Numbered from the stretch's first letter, positions 24,072 through 34,194 are shown. The stretch is 64,000 nucleotides of DNA from DASQPR01 sp963727415 (GCA_963727415.1 CAVSGF010000010.1:248001-312000); one strand, 5' to 3'. Notes: a model not told the origin generated them from the letters alone. Translations and numbers: made by a program.

Positions 24072-25079
24072 CTATGACAGGGCCGGCACCAGAACCAGCA
24101 CGCTCATCACGTATGCCACCGGCGCCGCGAGCGCGAAGCCGGCAAGCGGTCCCTGCATGTGGCGGACCAGCCACAGCGACCCCACCTCGCCATCGATCTC
24201 GCGGCTCGCCTCTGCATACCCCACCCCCAGGTCGGCCAATACCGCCGCGACCGCGGTCACGAGACCGGGCAGGACCGTGTGCTTCGGGTCGATGCCGGAA
24301 ATGCTCGTCGCGGCGAAGGATGCCGCCAGGGTGCCCAGCATCGCACCCAGGATGACACCGACGGTGCCGCGGGCGACCTGAGGCGTGGTGCGCGGGAAGG
24401 GCAGGATCACATCGGTCAGCCGGGCGACCACGATCGCCACGCCGGCGGCGATCAGGCAGGCCGCGATCGACTGGACGCCGAGCTTGTGACGAGACAGCAC
24501 GATCAGCGTCGCGTACGCCATCACACCGACGACCATCACCAGGGTCGACCCGAGGCTCTCGGTGACCCGGGTGCGATCCGATTTGCGGGCAAGCTGGCCG
24601 AGCGCGCCGGCGATGATTCCGGCCGCGGTGACGTACCCGAGCGGGGCGACGGTGGCGTGCGTGGGCCACGCGACGGCGACGTCGCCGACCGCGGCGGTGG
24701 CGAGGCCGACGGCGGCGACCACGCGCGGGCCCGGCGGTCGGGTCGCGATGGTCCAGCTCACCACGAACAGAACCTGCACGCCGAGGATCACCAGGAGGTA
24801 CGAACGCGGAGTGGTGTACGCACCGAATACCAGGGCCAAGCCCAGCAGACCGGCGAAGACTCCGATGGCGAGGCTGGTCAACCGGTGCACCGGCGCGACC
24901 GGCACTGTGACAATATCCTCACGATCGGCCAGCCCCCCGGAACCGGACCGTTCGTACCCCTTCTCGCCCTTGGCGCGCCGACGCCGCCCACCACCGTCGT
25001 CGACGGGATCACCCTGCCAGGGGTCCCCGCCACCACGGAGATCATCGTTCGCGTTCGACGGCATTCTAGGCACGGCCAC
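24072..25079 (-). CDS. conserved actinobacterial polytopic membrane protein
   Basis: The 335-residue protein has a charged, disordered N-terminus (about 1-60) followed by about eight helices from residue 65 to the end. A late segment (LTDVILPFPRTTPQVARGTV then LPGLVTAVAAVLADLGVGYA) faintly recalls CDP-diglyceride synthetase-like folds but lacks a recognisable signature. Function unknown. It is convergent with nothing and divergent from glnR; an ATG 15 nt downstream may be the start. Confidence 0.65.
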   Translation of the reverse strand: MAVPRMPSNANDDLRGGGDPWQGDPVDDGGGRRRRAKGEKGYERSGSGGLADREDIVTVPVAPVHRLTSLAIGVFAGLLGLALVFGAYTTPRSYLLVILGVQVLFVVSWTIATRPPGPRVVAAVGLATAAVGDVAVAWPTHATVAPLGYVTAAGIIAGALGQLARKSDRTRVTESLGSTLVMVVGVMAYATLIVLSRHKLGVQSIAACLIAAGVAIVVARLTDVILPFPRTTPQVARGTVGVILGAMLGTLAASFAATSISGIDPKHTVLPGLVTAVAAVLADLGVGYAEASREIDGEVGSLWLVRHMQGPLAGFALAAPVAYVMSVLVLVPALS

Positions 25080-25477
25080 GATGGTGCCAGACCCGCCCTC
25101 GTTCTGCGAATTCGACCAGGATCCGCAGGTCAGGAGAGATCCGTGGCCGGCCGGGCGCCTGCCCGGCAGGATTGCGGGCTGGCGAGCCCGGCCCGCATCC
25201 CGCCGTCCGACCCCGCAGGGGTGACCACGAAGGGGCGGCCGTTGATGGCGCGACGGCGGCCGCGCACCTTAAGTCACGCCGATTTCCAGCAGATTTCGTG
25301 TCCGGATCCCGGGCGGCGCTTGGCGCCGACACCACGCCCAGCGGGTGGACACCCGGCGACAGTCCGATTACCACCTGCGATACTTGTGACCTCGTCCGCC
25401 ATCGACGCCGGCACCGGAGTCCTCGCGGCCGCCCACAAAGGCCGCCGCGGGCAGCACGTCCTGCGGAGGTGATCTAC

Positions 25478-26230
25478 GTGGAGATCCTGCTCCTTACCGG
25501 CACCGCCGGTGGTGCGTCCACGTCCGTCCTGCCGGCACTCGACCTGCTTCCCCACGCGGTGCGCGTCGCGGCCCGCGATATCCGGACGCTGCTCGGTGGG
25601 CCGACTCCCAACGTCGTTCTGGTCGACGCGCGAACCGATCTCTCGGACGCCCGGGCCACCTGCCGGATGCTGCACGCGACCGGGTCGGGCATCCCGATGA
25701 TTGCCGTGGTCAGCGAGTCCGGCCTGATAGCGCTCGCGGCCGACTGGGGTGTTGACGACATCGTCCTGGCCAACGCCGGTCCGGCCGAGATCGAAGCGCG
25801 GCTGCGCCTGGCCGTCGGCCGCCTGGGTACGGCTACCTCCGTCGACGCCGGCACGATCCGGGTCGGCGAGTTGTCGATCGACGCGGACACCTACGCCGCT
25901 CGGCTCAAGGGCCGCCCGCTCGACCTCACCTACAAGGAGTTCGAGCTGCTCAAGTTCCTGGCCCAGCACCCGGGCCGGGTCTTCACCCGCGATCAGTTGC
26001 TGCGCGAGGTCTGGGGCTACGACTATTTCGGTGGCACCCGGACGGTTGACGTCCACGTCCGGCGGCTGCGGGCCAAGCTCGGCTCGGAGTACGAGTCGAT
26101 GATCGGCACTGTCCGCCAGGTCGGCTACAAGTTCGTCGCGCCGCCATCGCGCACCGCCAGCGGGATCTCCGACCGGGATCTGGCGGACCTGACCCGGACC
26201 TCGATCGACACCATCGAAGCACTGTCCTGA
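25478..26230 (+). CDS. glnR: GlnR-type nitrogen response regulator
   Basis: The 250-residue OmpR-family protein closely fits GlnR: receiver-like domain with D50 (VVLVDARTD) but atypical acidic pocket, TADWG-like segment (AADWGVDDIVL), then a winged helix with LDLTYKEFELLKFLAQHPG, VWGYDYFGGTRTVDVHVRRL. GlnR controls nitrogen assimilation genes in actinomycetes and is not phosphorylated in the classical way. The GTG start is set by an unusually complete anti-SD match (GGAGGTGATC, 8 nt spacing). Order with mshD matches Rv0818-Rv0819. Confidence 0.9.
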   Translation: MEILLLTGTAGGASTSVLPALDLLPHAVRVAARDIRTLLGGPTPNVVLVDARTDLSDARATCRMLHATGSGIPMIAVVSESGLIALAADWGVDDIVLANAGPAEIEARLRLAVGRLGTATSVDAGTIRVGELSIDADTYAARLKGRPLDLTYKEFELLKFLAQHPGRVFTRDQLLREVWGYDYFGGTRTVDVHVRRLRAKLGSEYESMIGTVRQVGYKFVAPPSRTASGISDRDLADLTRTSIDTIEALS

Positions 26231-26265
26231 AAAGAAGCGCCGTCCTGACAAACGGCGACTCTCCT

Positions 26266-26295
26266 GATGGCGACCGCTCCCGGGTGGTCGCCATC
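26266..26295. terminator. 10-bp perfect hairpin after glnR
   Basis: GATGGCGACC (26266-26275) pairs with 26286-26295 around a 10-nt loop, 36 nt after the glnR stop. No T-tract. Confidence 0.55.
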
Positions 26296-26352
26296 GCGCT
26301 GCGCGCCCAGGATCCCGATGTGGCCGGGGCAACCACTTACGCCGGCCGCCGA

Positions 26353-26358
26353 TACGGT
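26353..26358 (+). promoter_or_regulatory. -10 box of mshD, leaderless
   Basis: TACGGT lies 6 nt before the GTG at 26365. Confidence 0.45.
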
Positions 26359-26364
26359 TAGCTG

Positions 26365-27360
26365 GTGAAGTCGTCGATCACGGTCCAGCGCAACGTCCAT
26401 CTGAGTGCGGCCGAGGTGGACTCGGTCGCGTCTCTGGCCACCGCCGCCGGCGACGCCGATGGCGCCTTCCCGCTCTCCGAGCACGTGATGCTGCACCTGC
26501 GCCACGGGGGCGATACTCCGGCCGTACACCTTTTGATCGAGGCGACCGGTCCGATCCCGGCCGGCCGCGCCGGCGGCGGGCACCTCGTCGGGTACGCGCA
26601 CGTCGATACCACCGACGTCGTTGAAGGAGCGAGCGCCGAACTCGTGGTGCACCCGATGTTTCGCCGGCACGGGCTGGGCCGGGCCCTGGTACAGGCGGCA
26701 GCCGGCGCCGCGGCCGAGCATGACCCGCGTGGCCGGCTGCGGCTGTGGGCGCACGGCGACCATCCATCGGCCGCGGCACTGGCGCTGTCGCTGGGATTCG
26801 AGCGGCACCGGGTGCTGTTCCAGATGCGTCGGTCGCTGCTGAACCCGGTGCCACCCCCGGATCTGCAAAGCGACATCAAGCTGCGGGTGTTCCGGCCAGG
26901 CCTGGACGACGAGGCATGGGTCCGGGTCAACGCCCGGGCCTTCGCTGATCACCCGGACCAGGGCCGCTGGACGCTCACCGACCTCCGGGTACGGATGGCC
27001 GAGCCATGGTTCGACCCGACCGGTTTCCTGATCGCGGAGCGTGACGATCAGATCCTCGGTTTTCACTGGACCAAGGTGCACGGGCTGGAGCGCGCCGGCG
27101 AGCACGATCACGACCATGATCCAATCGGCGAGGTCTACATCCTCGGCATCGATCCGGACGCGCGCGGCCTGCAACTCGGTTCCGCACTTACCCGAGCTGG
27201 TCTGCGATATCTGCGAAGCCGCGGGTTGTCGCAGGTCATGCTGTATGTCGACGAGTCGAATTCGCGAGCCGTCGAGCTCTACCGGCGAGAAGGGTTCCTG
27301 CGCTGGACTACCGACGTGTGCTTCCGGAAGGCCAGCACCGAACCGGTCATTCAATCCTGA
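26365..27360 (+). CDS. mshD: mycothiol synthase
   Basis: The 331-residue protein has two GNAT domains, as in MshD, which acetylates Cys-GlcN-Ins to finish mycothiol. The N-terminal domain has VVHPMFRRHGLGRALV and the active C-terminal one has ILGIDPDARGLQLGSALTRA; FHWTKVH and YVDESNSRAVELYRREGF are also family segments. A His/Asp-rich loop (EHDHDHD) precedes the C-terminal acetyl-CoA site. Gene order glnR-mshD-pho is as in mycobacteria. Confidence 0.92.
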   Translation: MKSSITVQRNVHLSAAEVDSVASLATAAGDADGAFPLSEHVMLHLRHGGDTPAVHLLIEATGPIPAGRAGGGHLVGYAHVDTTDVVEGASAELVVHPMFRRHGLGRALVQAAAGAAAEHDPRGRLRLWAHGDHPSAAALALSLGFERHRVLFQMRRSLLNPVPPPDLQSDIKLRVFRPGLDDEAWVRVNARAFADHPDQGRWTLTDLRVRMAEPWFDPTGFLIAERDDQILGFHWTKVHGLERAGEHDHDHDPIGEVYILGIDPDARGLQLGSALTRAGLRYLRSRGLSQVMLYVDESNSRAVELYRREGFLRWTTDVCFRKASTEPVIQS

Positions 27361-27413
27361 AATTCGCGTTTGCTCCACTGCTGTGGGATTCCACACGCGG
27401 ATAGCCCGGCGCT

Positions 27414-27435
27414 GTTCACCCTTCGTTCACTTAGC
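27414..27435 (+). promoter_or_regulatory. PHO box upstream of pstS
   Basis: Two 11-nt direct repeats, GTTCACCCTTC (27414-27424) and GTTCACTTAGC (27425-27435), match the PhoP/RegX3 binding unit of actinobacteria. A further GTTCACC is at 27472. Phosphate starvation control of pstSCAB is expected. Confidence 0.75.
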
Positions 27436-27472
27436 TCCGGTTGGCTGTCAACCTGCGGCTGGCAACGTCTCG

Positions 27473-27497
27473 TTCACCGGTCGACGTGACCGGTGAA
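27473..27497 (+). promoter_or_regulatory. 9-bp palindrome in pstS leader
   Basis: TTCACCGGT (27473-27481) pairs with ACCGGTGAA (27489-27497), loop 7 nt, 54 nt before the pstS start. It overlaps a GTTCACC half-site, so it may be a transcription-factor site or an mRNA hairpin. Confidence 0.5.
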
Positions 27498-27551
27498 GCG
27501 AACGGCGCGCGAGCGCCGGTGGCCTTTCCGCACCCCGAAGGGAACAAAGAC

Positions 27552-28707
27552 GTGAAGCTCCAGCGGCTCGGCATTCTGGCCGGCATCGCGCTGACCGCGA
27601 CTGTCGCGCTCGCCGCGTGCGGCACCGACAACAATTCGAACACGCCCGCGTCGAACTCGTCGAATGGTGATTCCGCCACCATTGCCGGGATTGCCTGCAG
27701 TTCTGGCTCGTTGACCTCGCAGGGCTCCACCGCGCAGCTCAACGCGATGAACCAGTGGATCAAGGACTATCAGCAGACATGCTCCGGCAGCTCGATTAAC
27801 TACCAGGGCACGGGTTCCGGCGCCGGTCAGCAGGCATTTATTGCCGGCACCGCCGACTTCGCCGGCTCGGACTCGCCGCTTCTTGACGCAGGACCAGCCG
27901 AAGGCCGACGCCGCGCTGCAAGTCGGGGCCGGCGATCCACCTGCCGATGGTGGTCGGCCCGATCGCGGTGGCCTACAACGTCCGCGGCGTCAAGGACCTC
28001 CAGTTGAAGCCCGACACCATCGCCAAGATCTTCTCCGGACAGATCACCAAGTGGAACGACCCGGAGATCAAGGCCGAGAACTCGGGCGCCAACCTGCCGT
28101 CGACGGCCATCGAGACCGTGCACCGCTCGGACTCCTCCGGCACCAGCGACAACTTCACCAAGTACCTGGCCGCTGCCGCTCCGTCCACCTGGACCTACGG
28201 GCACGACAAGGCGTGGAAGGCACCGGGTGGTACCGCTGAGAAGGGCAACGACGGCGTTGGCAACCAGGTCGCTCGACACGCCCGGCACGATCGCGTACGT
28301 CGAGTGGTCGTTCGCTCAGTTGAACAACCTGCCGATGGCGAAGATCTTCAACGGCGCGGGCGAGTACACCGCCCTCACCGCCGACTCGGTCGGTGCCACC
28401 GTCGCCAGCGCCCAGGTCGTGGGCACCGGCGACGACCTCAAGCTGCAGCATCGACTACAACACCAAGACCTCTGGCGCCTACCCGATCGTGCTGGTCACG
28501 TACGAGATCGTCTGCAGCAAGGGCAACTCCTCCAGCGTACTGCCCTTGCTGAAGAGCTTCCTCGGCTACGCTGCGACCAGCCAGGGCCAGAGCTCGGTGA
28601 CCAGCCTCGGCTACGCTCCGCTGCCCGACTCGGTGCGCGCCAAGGTGAACACGGCGATCAGCGACCTGGGCTGCCAAGAGCAGGGTCGTAACGGACCATT
28701 CAGTTGA
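27552..28707 (+). pseudogene. pstS: phosphate ABC transporter substrate-binding protein PstS, frameshifted
   Basis: A GTG start with GAAGGGAA begins a lipoprotein signal (LTATVALAAC lipobox). Protein similarity to PstS runs through all frames: TGSGAGQQAFIAGTADFAGS, then MVVGPIAVAYNV, VHRSDSSGTSDNFTKYL, TIAYVEWSFAQ, and the end LGYAPLPDSVRAKV. Four +1 shifts near 27883, 27911, 28272 and 28448 are each repaired by removing one base, giving about 384 residues. The phosphate-binding SGT loop is intact. Either consensus error or a dead gene; the encoded protein would otherwise be normal. Confidence 0.8.
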
Positions 28708-28718
28708 ACGGAGACCGC

Positions 28719-29815
28719 GTGCAGATCATGAGACCAGCCACCCTCGGTCCGCCGGCGCCGCGCGAGACCGAGTCAGACCGGTCTCGGCGGCGCCGCCTGG
28801 CGACAAAGGCAGCGTGTCGCGACGCCCCGCCGATCCGCGACGCCCGGCGAACCCGCCGGGCGGCGGCGATCGCTGCCCCGAGGACGCGGAGATTCGGCGC
28901 GGAGAGCGTAGTTCCGGGCCTCACGACGGCGTCGGGCATGACCGTACTGGTCATCATCGTCGCCATCGCGGCGTTCCTGATCGTCGAAGCCATCCCGGCG
29001 CTGCGCGCCAACAAGGTCAACTTCTTCACCTACCAGCAGTGGTTCCCGAACGAGACCGGGTAACCGAAGTTCGGCATCGCCGCCCTGGCGTTCGGCACCG
29101 TGCTTTCATCGGCACCTGGCGCTATTCATGGCGGTGCCGGTCGCGATCGGTATCGCGCTGTGCCTGTCGCACTACGCGCACCGGCGCATCGCGATGAGCC
29201 TCGGCTTCGTCGATCGACCTGCTGGCCGCGGTGCCGAGCATCGTCTTCGGCCTCTGGGGTCGCGACTACCTGGTCCAGCCGGTCCGTGGGCTGTCGGCCT
29301 GGCTGCACGAGTACTTCGGCTGGATCCCGATCTTCGGCAGCGAGGGACCTTACGGGCAGTCGATCCTGCTCGGCTCCGTCGTTCTCGCGATCATGGTGCT
29401 GCCCGATCATGACGGCCCTGTCGCGAGGTCTTCTCCCAGACGCCGGTCGACGAACCAGGAGGCCGCACTCGCGCTCGGCGCCACCAAATGGGAGATGATC
29501 CGCATGCGGTGCTGCCCTATGGCCGGCCCGGCCTCATCGCCGCAATGATGCTCGGCCTCGGCCGTGCGCTCGGCGAGACGATCGCGCTGGCACTGACACT
29601 GGGCGCCCAGTTCAACATCTCGTTCGACTTGATCGGCATCGGTGGCAACACGATCGCCGCGAACATCGCGAACAAGTTCGGCGAGGCGATCCAGCGTCGG
29701 CCGCGGCGCGCTGATCGCGTCCGGCCTTGTGCTGTTCGCGATCACGCTTGTCGTCAATGTCATCGCTCGGGCGATCATCTATCGCCGGCGCGAGTTCGTG
29801 GGGAGTGCATCATGA
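28719..29815 (+). pseudogene. pstC: phosphate ABC transporter permease PstC, frameshifted
   Basis: GTG start 11 nt after pstS. A basic N-terminus (about 1-65) leads to TM1 (MTVLVIIVAIAAFLIVEA). Conserved PstC stretches FGIAALAFGTVL, MAVPVAIGIALCLSHYA, PSIVFGLWG, EEAALALGAT-like QEAALALGATKWEMI and GLGRALGETIALAL are spread over three frames. There is an in-frame TAA at 29061-29063 and seven indels (near 29116, 29214, 29405, 29427, 29456, 29505, 29688). The stop TGA overlaps the pstA ATG, as in intact operons. Confidence 0.8.
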
Positions 29816-30892
29816 CGACGATCTCCGCAGACGCACCGCTCACAGGGCGGCTCCAGACTCGCAAGTTGCCGCCGGTGGCCGTCGCTGCAATCGCTGTCGC
29901 GGCCGCGGTGCTGAGCTACCTTCTCTTCGGCACCTTGAAACTGCTTGGCGGTGGCTGGGTTGTCACTGTCGGCGCGTTCGTCGTGCTATTCCTGGTCGGC
30001 CTCGGGACCGTGTCCGCGATTGTGGAGGGCGGACGATCTGCCCGGAACCGGATCGCGACCGCCCTGATCTATTCGGCGTTCATCCTGGCGTTGCTTCCGC
30101 TGTTTTCGGTGGTGTTCATCCTGATAAGCAGGGGTGCCAGCCGCCTGAGCATGGAGTTCTTCAGCGCATTCGATGCGCAATATCACCGCCTTCGACTCGA
30201 ACGGTGGCATCTACCACGCGATCATCGGAACGCTCGAGCAGGCGGGCATCGCGACCGTGATCACCGTTCCGCTGGGCATCGCCTGCGCGATCTACATCGT
30301 CGAGTACGGACGGGGCGGCTCGCGACCGCGATCCGGTTCTTCGTCGACGTGATGACCGGCATGCCATCGATCGTCGCGGGCTTGTTCATCCTGGCGTTCT
30401 GGGTGTACGAAGTCTCGCCGCACTTCTCCCCGATGGCCGCCCGTGCTATCTCCGGCTTCGCCGCCGCGCTGGCTCTTTCGGTTCTCATGCTGCCCGTGGT
30501 GACCGATCGACCGAGGAGATGCTGCGGCTGGTTCCGGCAGACGCTGCGCGAGGGCGCCTACGCGCTCGGCGTGCCGAAGTGGAAGACGATCCTGCGGATC
30601 GTGCTGCCAACCGCGCTGCCCGGCATCATCACCGGCGTCATGCTGCCGATCGCGCGCGCCGCCGGCGAGACGGCTCCGGTGCTGCTGGTGGCCGGGGGCG
30701 ATCGCAGCGATCAACATCAACCCGTTCAGCGGCAACCAGGAATCGTTGTCGCTCTACGTCTACGACCAGGCCGGCTAGGCCTCGAAGTACGGTCTCCCCC
30801 GTGCGTGGGCCGCGGCGCTGACGCTGGTAGCGCTGGTGCTGGCACTCACCATCGCGGCCAAGCTTCTGGCCCGACGCAACAAGTTGAAGTAG
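29812..30892 (+). pseudogene. pstA: phosphate ABC transporter permease PstA, frameshifted
   Basis: ATG overlaps the pstC stop. Two N-terminal helices, then PstA segments GIACAIYIVEYGRG, RFFVDVMTGMPSIVAGLFIL, ALGVPKWKTILRIVLPTALP (EAA loop) and MLPIARAAGETAPVLL. Five or more indels (near 30167, 30316, 30509, 30535, 30699) and a TAG at 30777-30779, where a Tyr codon is expected, break the frame. Corrected length is about 360 residues, normal for the family plus an N-terminal extension. Confidence 0.8.
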
Positions 30893-30994
30893 GCGGGATG
30901 GAAGAAGGCCCGCCGGTTCGCATCAGAGACCACGACAAGTTCGACGCACAATCCCGGATGACGCCGAAGCCCCCGCACCGACCTGACGAGGACC

Positions 30995-31779
30995 ATGACC
31001 ATGGCCAAGCGCATCGAAGCCACCGAACATCTCCGCGTACTACGGCTCGTTCAAGGCGATCGAGTCCATCACGATGACAGTCGAGCCCAAGTCGGTCACC
31101 GCCCTGATCGGCCCGTCCGGCTGCGGCAAGTCGACATTCCTGCGGTCGATCAACCGGATGCACGAGGTGCTGCCAGGCGCCCGCGTCGAGGGCAGCCTGA
31201 CCATCGACGGCCAGAACATCTACGACCGCGACGTGGACGTCACCGCCGTCCGCCGGATGATCGGCATGGTCTTCCAGCGGCCCAACCCGTTCCCGACCAT
31301 GTCAATCTACGACAACGTGGTGGCCGGCCTGCGACTCACCGGGGTCCGCAAGAAGTCGATCCTGGACGACGCGTGCGAGAAGGCGCTGCGCGCCGCCAAC
31401 CTATGGAACGAGGTCAACGCGGCTTGTCGCGGCCCGGCGCCGGGCCTGTCCGGTGGTCAGCAGCAGCGCCTGTGCATCGCCCGTACCATCGCGGTCGAGC
31501 CGCAGGTCGTGCTGATGGACGAGCCGTGCTCGGCGCTCGACCCGATCTCGACGCTGGCCATCGAGGACCTGATCACCGAGCTGAAGGACCAGTACACGAT
31601 CATGATCGTCACGCACAACATGCAGCAGGCGGCCCGCGTGTCGGATCGCACCGCCTTCTTCTCGATCGAGAAGACCGGTGACCCGGGCCGGCTGATCGAG
31701 TACGACGACACCGCGAAGATCTTCACCAACCCGACGCATGAAGAAGACCGAGGACTACATCACCGGCCGCTTCGGATAG
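30995..31779 (+). pseudogene. pstB: phosphate ABC transporter ATPase PstB, frameshifted
   Basis: Walker A GPSGCGKS, Q loop (MVFQRPNPFPTM), signature LSGGQQQRLCIARTIA, Walker B VVLMDEPCSALDP and switch HNMQQAARVSD are all in one frame (31074 onward), so the core is intact. Single-base insertions near 31026 and 31737 shift the first ~10 and last ~15 residues, and a compensated set near 31405-31435 scrambles about a dozen residues before the signature. Energises PstSCA. Two start ATGs lie 6 nt apart. Confidence 0.85.
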
Positions 31780-31800
31780 CCGACCACGCCGCTGACCCGT

Positions 31801-31837
31801 GGCGCTGTGCCGTGAGTTCGGGCTCCGGCACAGTGCC
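31801..31837 (+). terminator. 12-bp hairpin after pstB
   Basis: GGCGCTGTGCCG (31801-31812) pairs with 31826-31837 with one G-U pair and a 13-nt loop, 22 nt after the pstB stop. No T-tract. Confidence 0.65.
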
Positions 31838-31909
31838 GCGCTGCTCTTCGGGTCGACCTTGGACGTTTTGGCGCCCAGGCGGGGCCTCATGCGTCCAAGA
31901 TCTAGGTGT

Positions 31910-32860
31910 CTATGGGCGCCAGCCCGCCGCGATAAGCGCCATCCGGACCTGAGAAATGACCGTGGGCATCTCGTACCTGATCGCACGAGCGGGGAACCGC
32001 AGCACCCGATCGCCAGCGATCCAGAGCGCGTTCTGCCGCTTCATGTCGGCCCAATAGCCGGACTGACCGAGATGGCCGGCGCCGTCTACCTCAAGATGTA
32101 CCCGCCACTCGACGTAGTAGCCATCGAGGTAGCGCAACCGCCCGTCCGTGTCTCGGCGTTTGAATTGCAGCTGCGGCACTGGGAGACCGCTGCCGCGCAA
32201 CTCGTTGACGAGCAGCCCCTCCAGCTCGGAATGGACGCCGATCTCGGCATCCGCGGCGGCCGCCAGCATCAGATTCCGTCGCGGCTGCCGGGACAGCCGG
32301 CCGAGACCATGCTGGATCTCGCCGGCGACCAGCCGCCGTTGCTGGTACGCGCTGACCACGATGCTGTAGGCCTCGATGTCGCGTCGTGCCCACGCGGCGG
32401 CATCGACGATCGATCGGGCGATCATGGTACGGGGCGGGTCAGCCCGATCGGTGACATCGTCTCGGGTGAGCGTTGACGATCGATGAACCCGTACCCCTCG
32501 CGGCAGGCTGCGCGGCCGGCGGGTATGTCCAGTTACCAGATCGGTGGCCGTGATCGCCGCCGGTGGCCGGAACCCGTCACAAGCCGCGGCGGTCAGTCCG
32601 GCCAGATAGGTGCCGGGGCCGCACGCGAGGATGGCGGCCCACAGCCGCTGCTGATCCGTCGATGGGCCGTTATGGGCCAGGTAGATTCCCGGATGGATCC
32701 GCTGCCACGTGCCGTTACGTACGCGGCGCGTCACGGGCTTTCGCAATCCCAGCGCGAGCACCTGCGATCGCGCGATGACCTGGTGCTGACGCCAGAGCAG
32801 GTAATCCGCCTCGGAGGCGTCATCCAGCCAGCGCCCGGCCTCATGTCTGTCGGCTGCCAC
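31910..32860 (-). CDS. AbiEi-like antitoxin domain protein with DUF559-like C-terminus
   Basis: The 316-residue protein begins with a winged-helix AbiEi-type domain (QHQVIARSQVLALGLRKPVT, then RIHPGIYLAH, about 24-64). The C-terminal part (about 205-316) has DGYYVEWRVHLEVDGAGHLG and RQNALWIAGDRVLRFPA, resembling the DUF559/Vsr-like nuclease fold with an acidic E-x-D core. Many actinomycetes carry such proteins alone. No AbiEii nucleotidyltransferase toxin is adjacent, so a toxin-antitoxin role is not supported. Confidence 0.72.
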   Translation of the reverse strand: MAADRHEAGRWLDDASEADYLLWRQHQVIARSQVLALGLRKPVTRRVRNGTWQRIHPGIYLAHNGPSTDQQRLWAAILACGPGTYLAGLTAAACDGFRPPAAITATDLVTGHTRRPRSLPRGVRVHRSSTLTRDDVTDRADPPRTMIARSIVDAAAWARRDIEAYSIVVSAYQQRRLVAGEIQHGLGRLSRQPRRNLMLAAAADAEIGVHSELEGLLVNELRGSGLPVPQLQFKRRDTDGRLRYLDGYYVEWRVHLEVDGAGHLGQSGYWADMKRQNALWIAGDRVLRFPARAIRYEMPTVISQVRMALIAAGWRP

Positions 32861-33123
32861 CGGTCAATTCTTGCCAGGCGGGAGAGCGCATGTCGATGAC
32901 TGTGGATATCTCATGTAGACCTTGGACGAATCGACCCCCACGGGAGTACCGACCCGTCCAAGAATCACCGGGGCTGGCGAAAACCACGCTTCCAACGGGT
33001 GAATCCGTTCCTCCGGAGGAGCATGGTCAGCTAGTCGCTCTCGCGCGGATGGCCTCCACGGTAGAACGGTTCATGCCCCTTAGAAATGGTTTGTCGGCAT
33101 AGGCCCAGGAGGCGTAGAACCGC

Positions 33124-34194
33124 ATGAAGACTTCCCATCGAATCGCCCTGGTCGGCGCGACCGCCCTTGGCATGCTGGTCGTTGCGGCGGCGCCGGCCAG
33201 CGCCAGTTCGAGCGGGCACCGGCATCACGTACACGTGGTGCGGCCAGGCCATTCAATCCAGGATGCGGTGGATGCCGCGCATCCGGGCGACACCATCGTG
33301 CTCAAGCGCGGCTCCTACGACGGTGGCATCCTCGTGTCGACGAACCGGCTCACCATCGTCGGCGCCGGGCCCTCGACCGTGCTGCGAGACACCGGAACAA
33401 ATCACTGCCTGAACTTCGCCGGCCCCACTGGCATCTGCGTTGCCGACCCCAGCCAGCAGACGACCGTCCGAGGGGTAACCATCAAGAACCTCACGGTACG
33501 CGGATTTGACGCTTTCGGAATCTTCGGCTTCGGGACCGACCGGCTCTCGGTAAGCGGCGTCCATGCGATCGACAATGCCGAGTACGGCATCGCCGAGTTC
33601 AACTCGACGAGGGGCGTGTTCGTCCGCAACCTGGCCGCCGGATCCACCGAGGAAGCCGGCCTGTACGTGGGCGACATCGCGAACGCTCACAACACTCTGG
33701 TGAAGGACAACGTCTCGGTCGGCAACGCCCTCGGCATCCTGGTCCGGCACGCGCACAACGTGACCGTCACCGGTAACAGGTTCATCGGCAACTGCGCAGG
33801 CGTGGCCCTCGTCGACGACGGTCAGCCCGGCGGCCAGGGCGACACCCGGCTCACCCGCAACGTGATTTCGCACAACAACGAGTCCTGCCCGCCGAGTGAG
33901 GAAGCACCGCCACTTGAGGGTACCGGTGTGATCATCTTCGGCGGCCACCACAACACGATCCGTGGCAACCAGATCATCGGCAACCGCGGCACCGTCGACG
34001 TGTCCGGTGGCGTCTTCCTCGCGCCCGGGTCGACGAATAACCTGATCGTGAAGAACACCATTCGCGGCAGCAGGCCCGCCGACATCGTCGATGCCAGCGG
34101 GAACGACACCAACAAGTTCGTCAACAACCGGTGTAGGACCTCAGTGCCCGACCTCATCTGCGCATACCCGCACAGCAAGGCCATGGCGTCGTAG
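33124..34194 (+). CDS. secreted right-handed parallel beta-helix repeat protein
   Basis: The 356-residue protein has a Sec signal peptide (MKTSHRIALVGATALGMLVV, cleavage near ASA-S at 27-28), then SIQDAVDAAHPGDTIVLKRG, the usual N-cap of NosD/pectate-lyase-like beta-helices, and repeated N-x-(I/V)-x-x-N coils to residue 340. There are five cysteines in the mature part. It may be a polysaccharide-active or surface protein; no catalytic residues could be assigned. AGGAGG lies 12 nt before the ATG. Confidence 0.82.
   Translation: MKTSHRIALVGATALGMLVVAAAPASASSSGHRHHVHVVRPGHSIQDAVDAAHPGDTIVLKRGSYDGGILVSTNRLTIVGAGPSTVLRDTGTNHCLNFAGPTGICVADPSQQTTVRGVTIKNLTVRGFDAFGIFGFGTDRLSVSGVHAIDNAEYGIAEFNSTRGVFVRNLAAGSTEEAGLYVGDIANAHNTLVKDNVSVGNALGILVRHAHNVTVTGNRFIGNCAGVALVDDGQPGGQGDTRLTRNVISHNNESCPPSEEAPPLEGTGVIIFGGHHNTIRGNQIIGNRGTVDVSGGVFLAPGSTNNLIVKNTIRGSRPADIVDASGNDTNKFVNNRCRTSVPDLICAYPHSKAMAS

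Noticed and set aside
27552..31779. Programmed ribosomal frameshifting in the pst genes
   Set aside because: There are about 20 sites with no shared slippery sequence or downstream structure, in both directions of shift, and two nonsense codons; programmed shifting would not act this way.
31910..32860. Type IV toxin-antitoxin system
   Set aside because: Only the AbiEi-like domain protein is present; no AbiEii-type toxin gene is adjacent.
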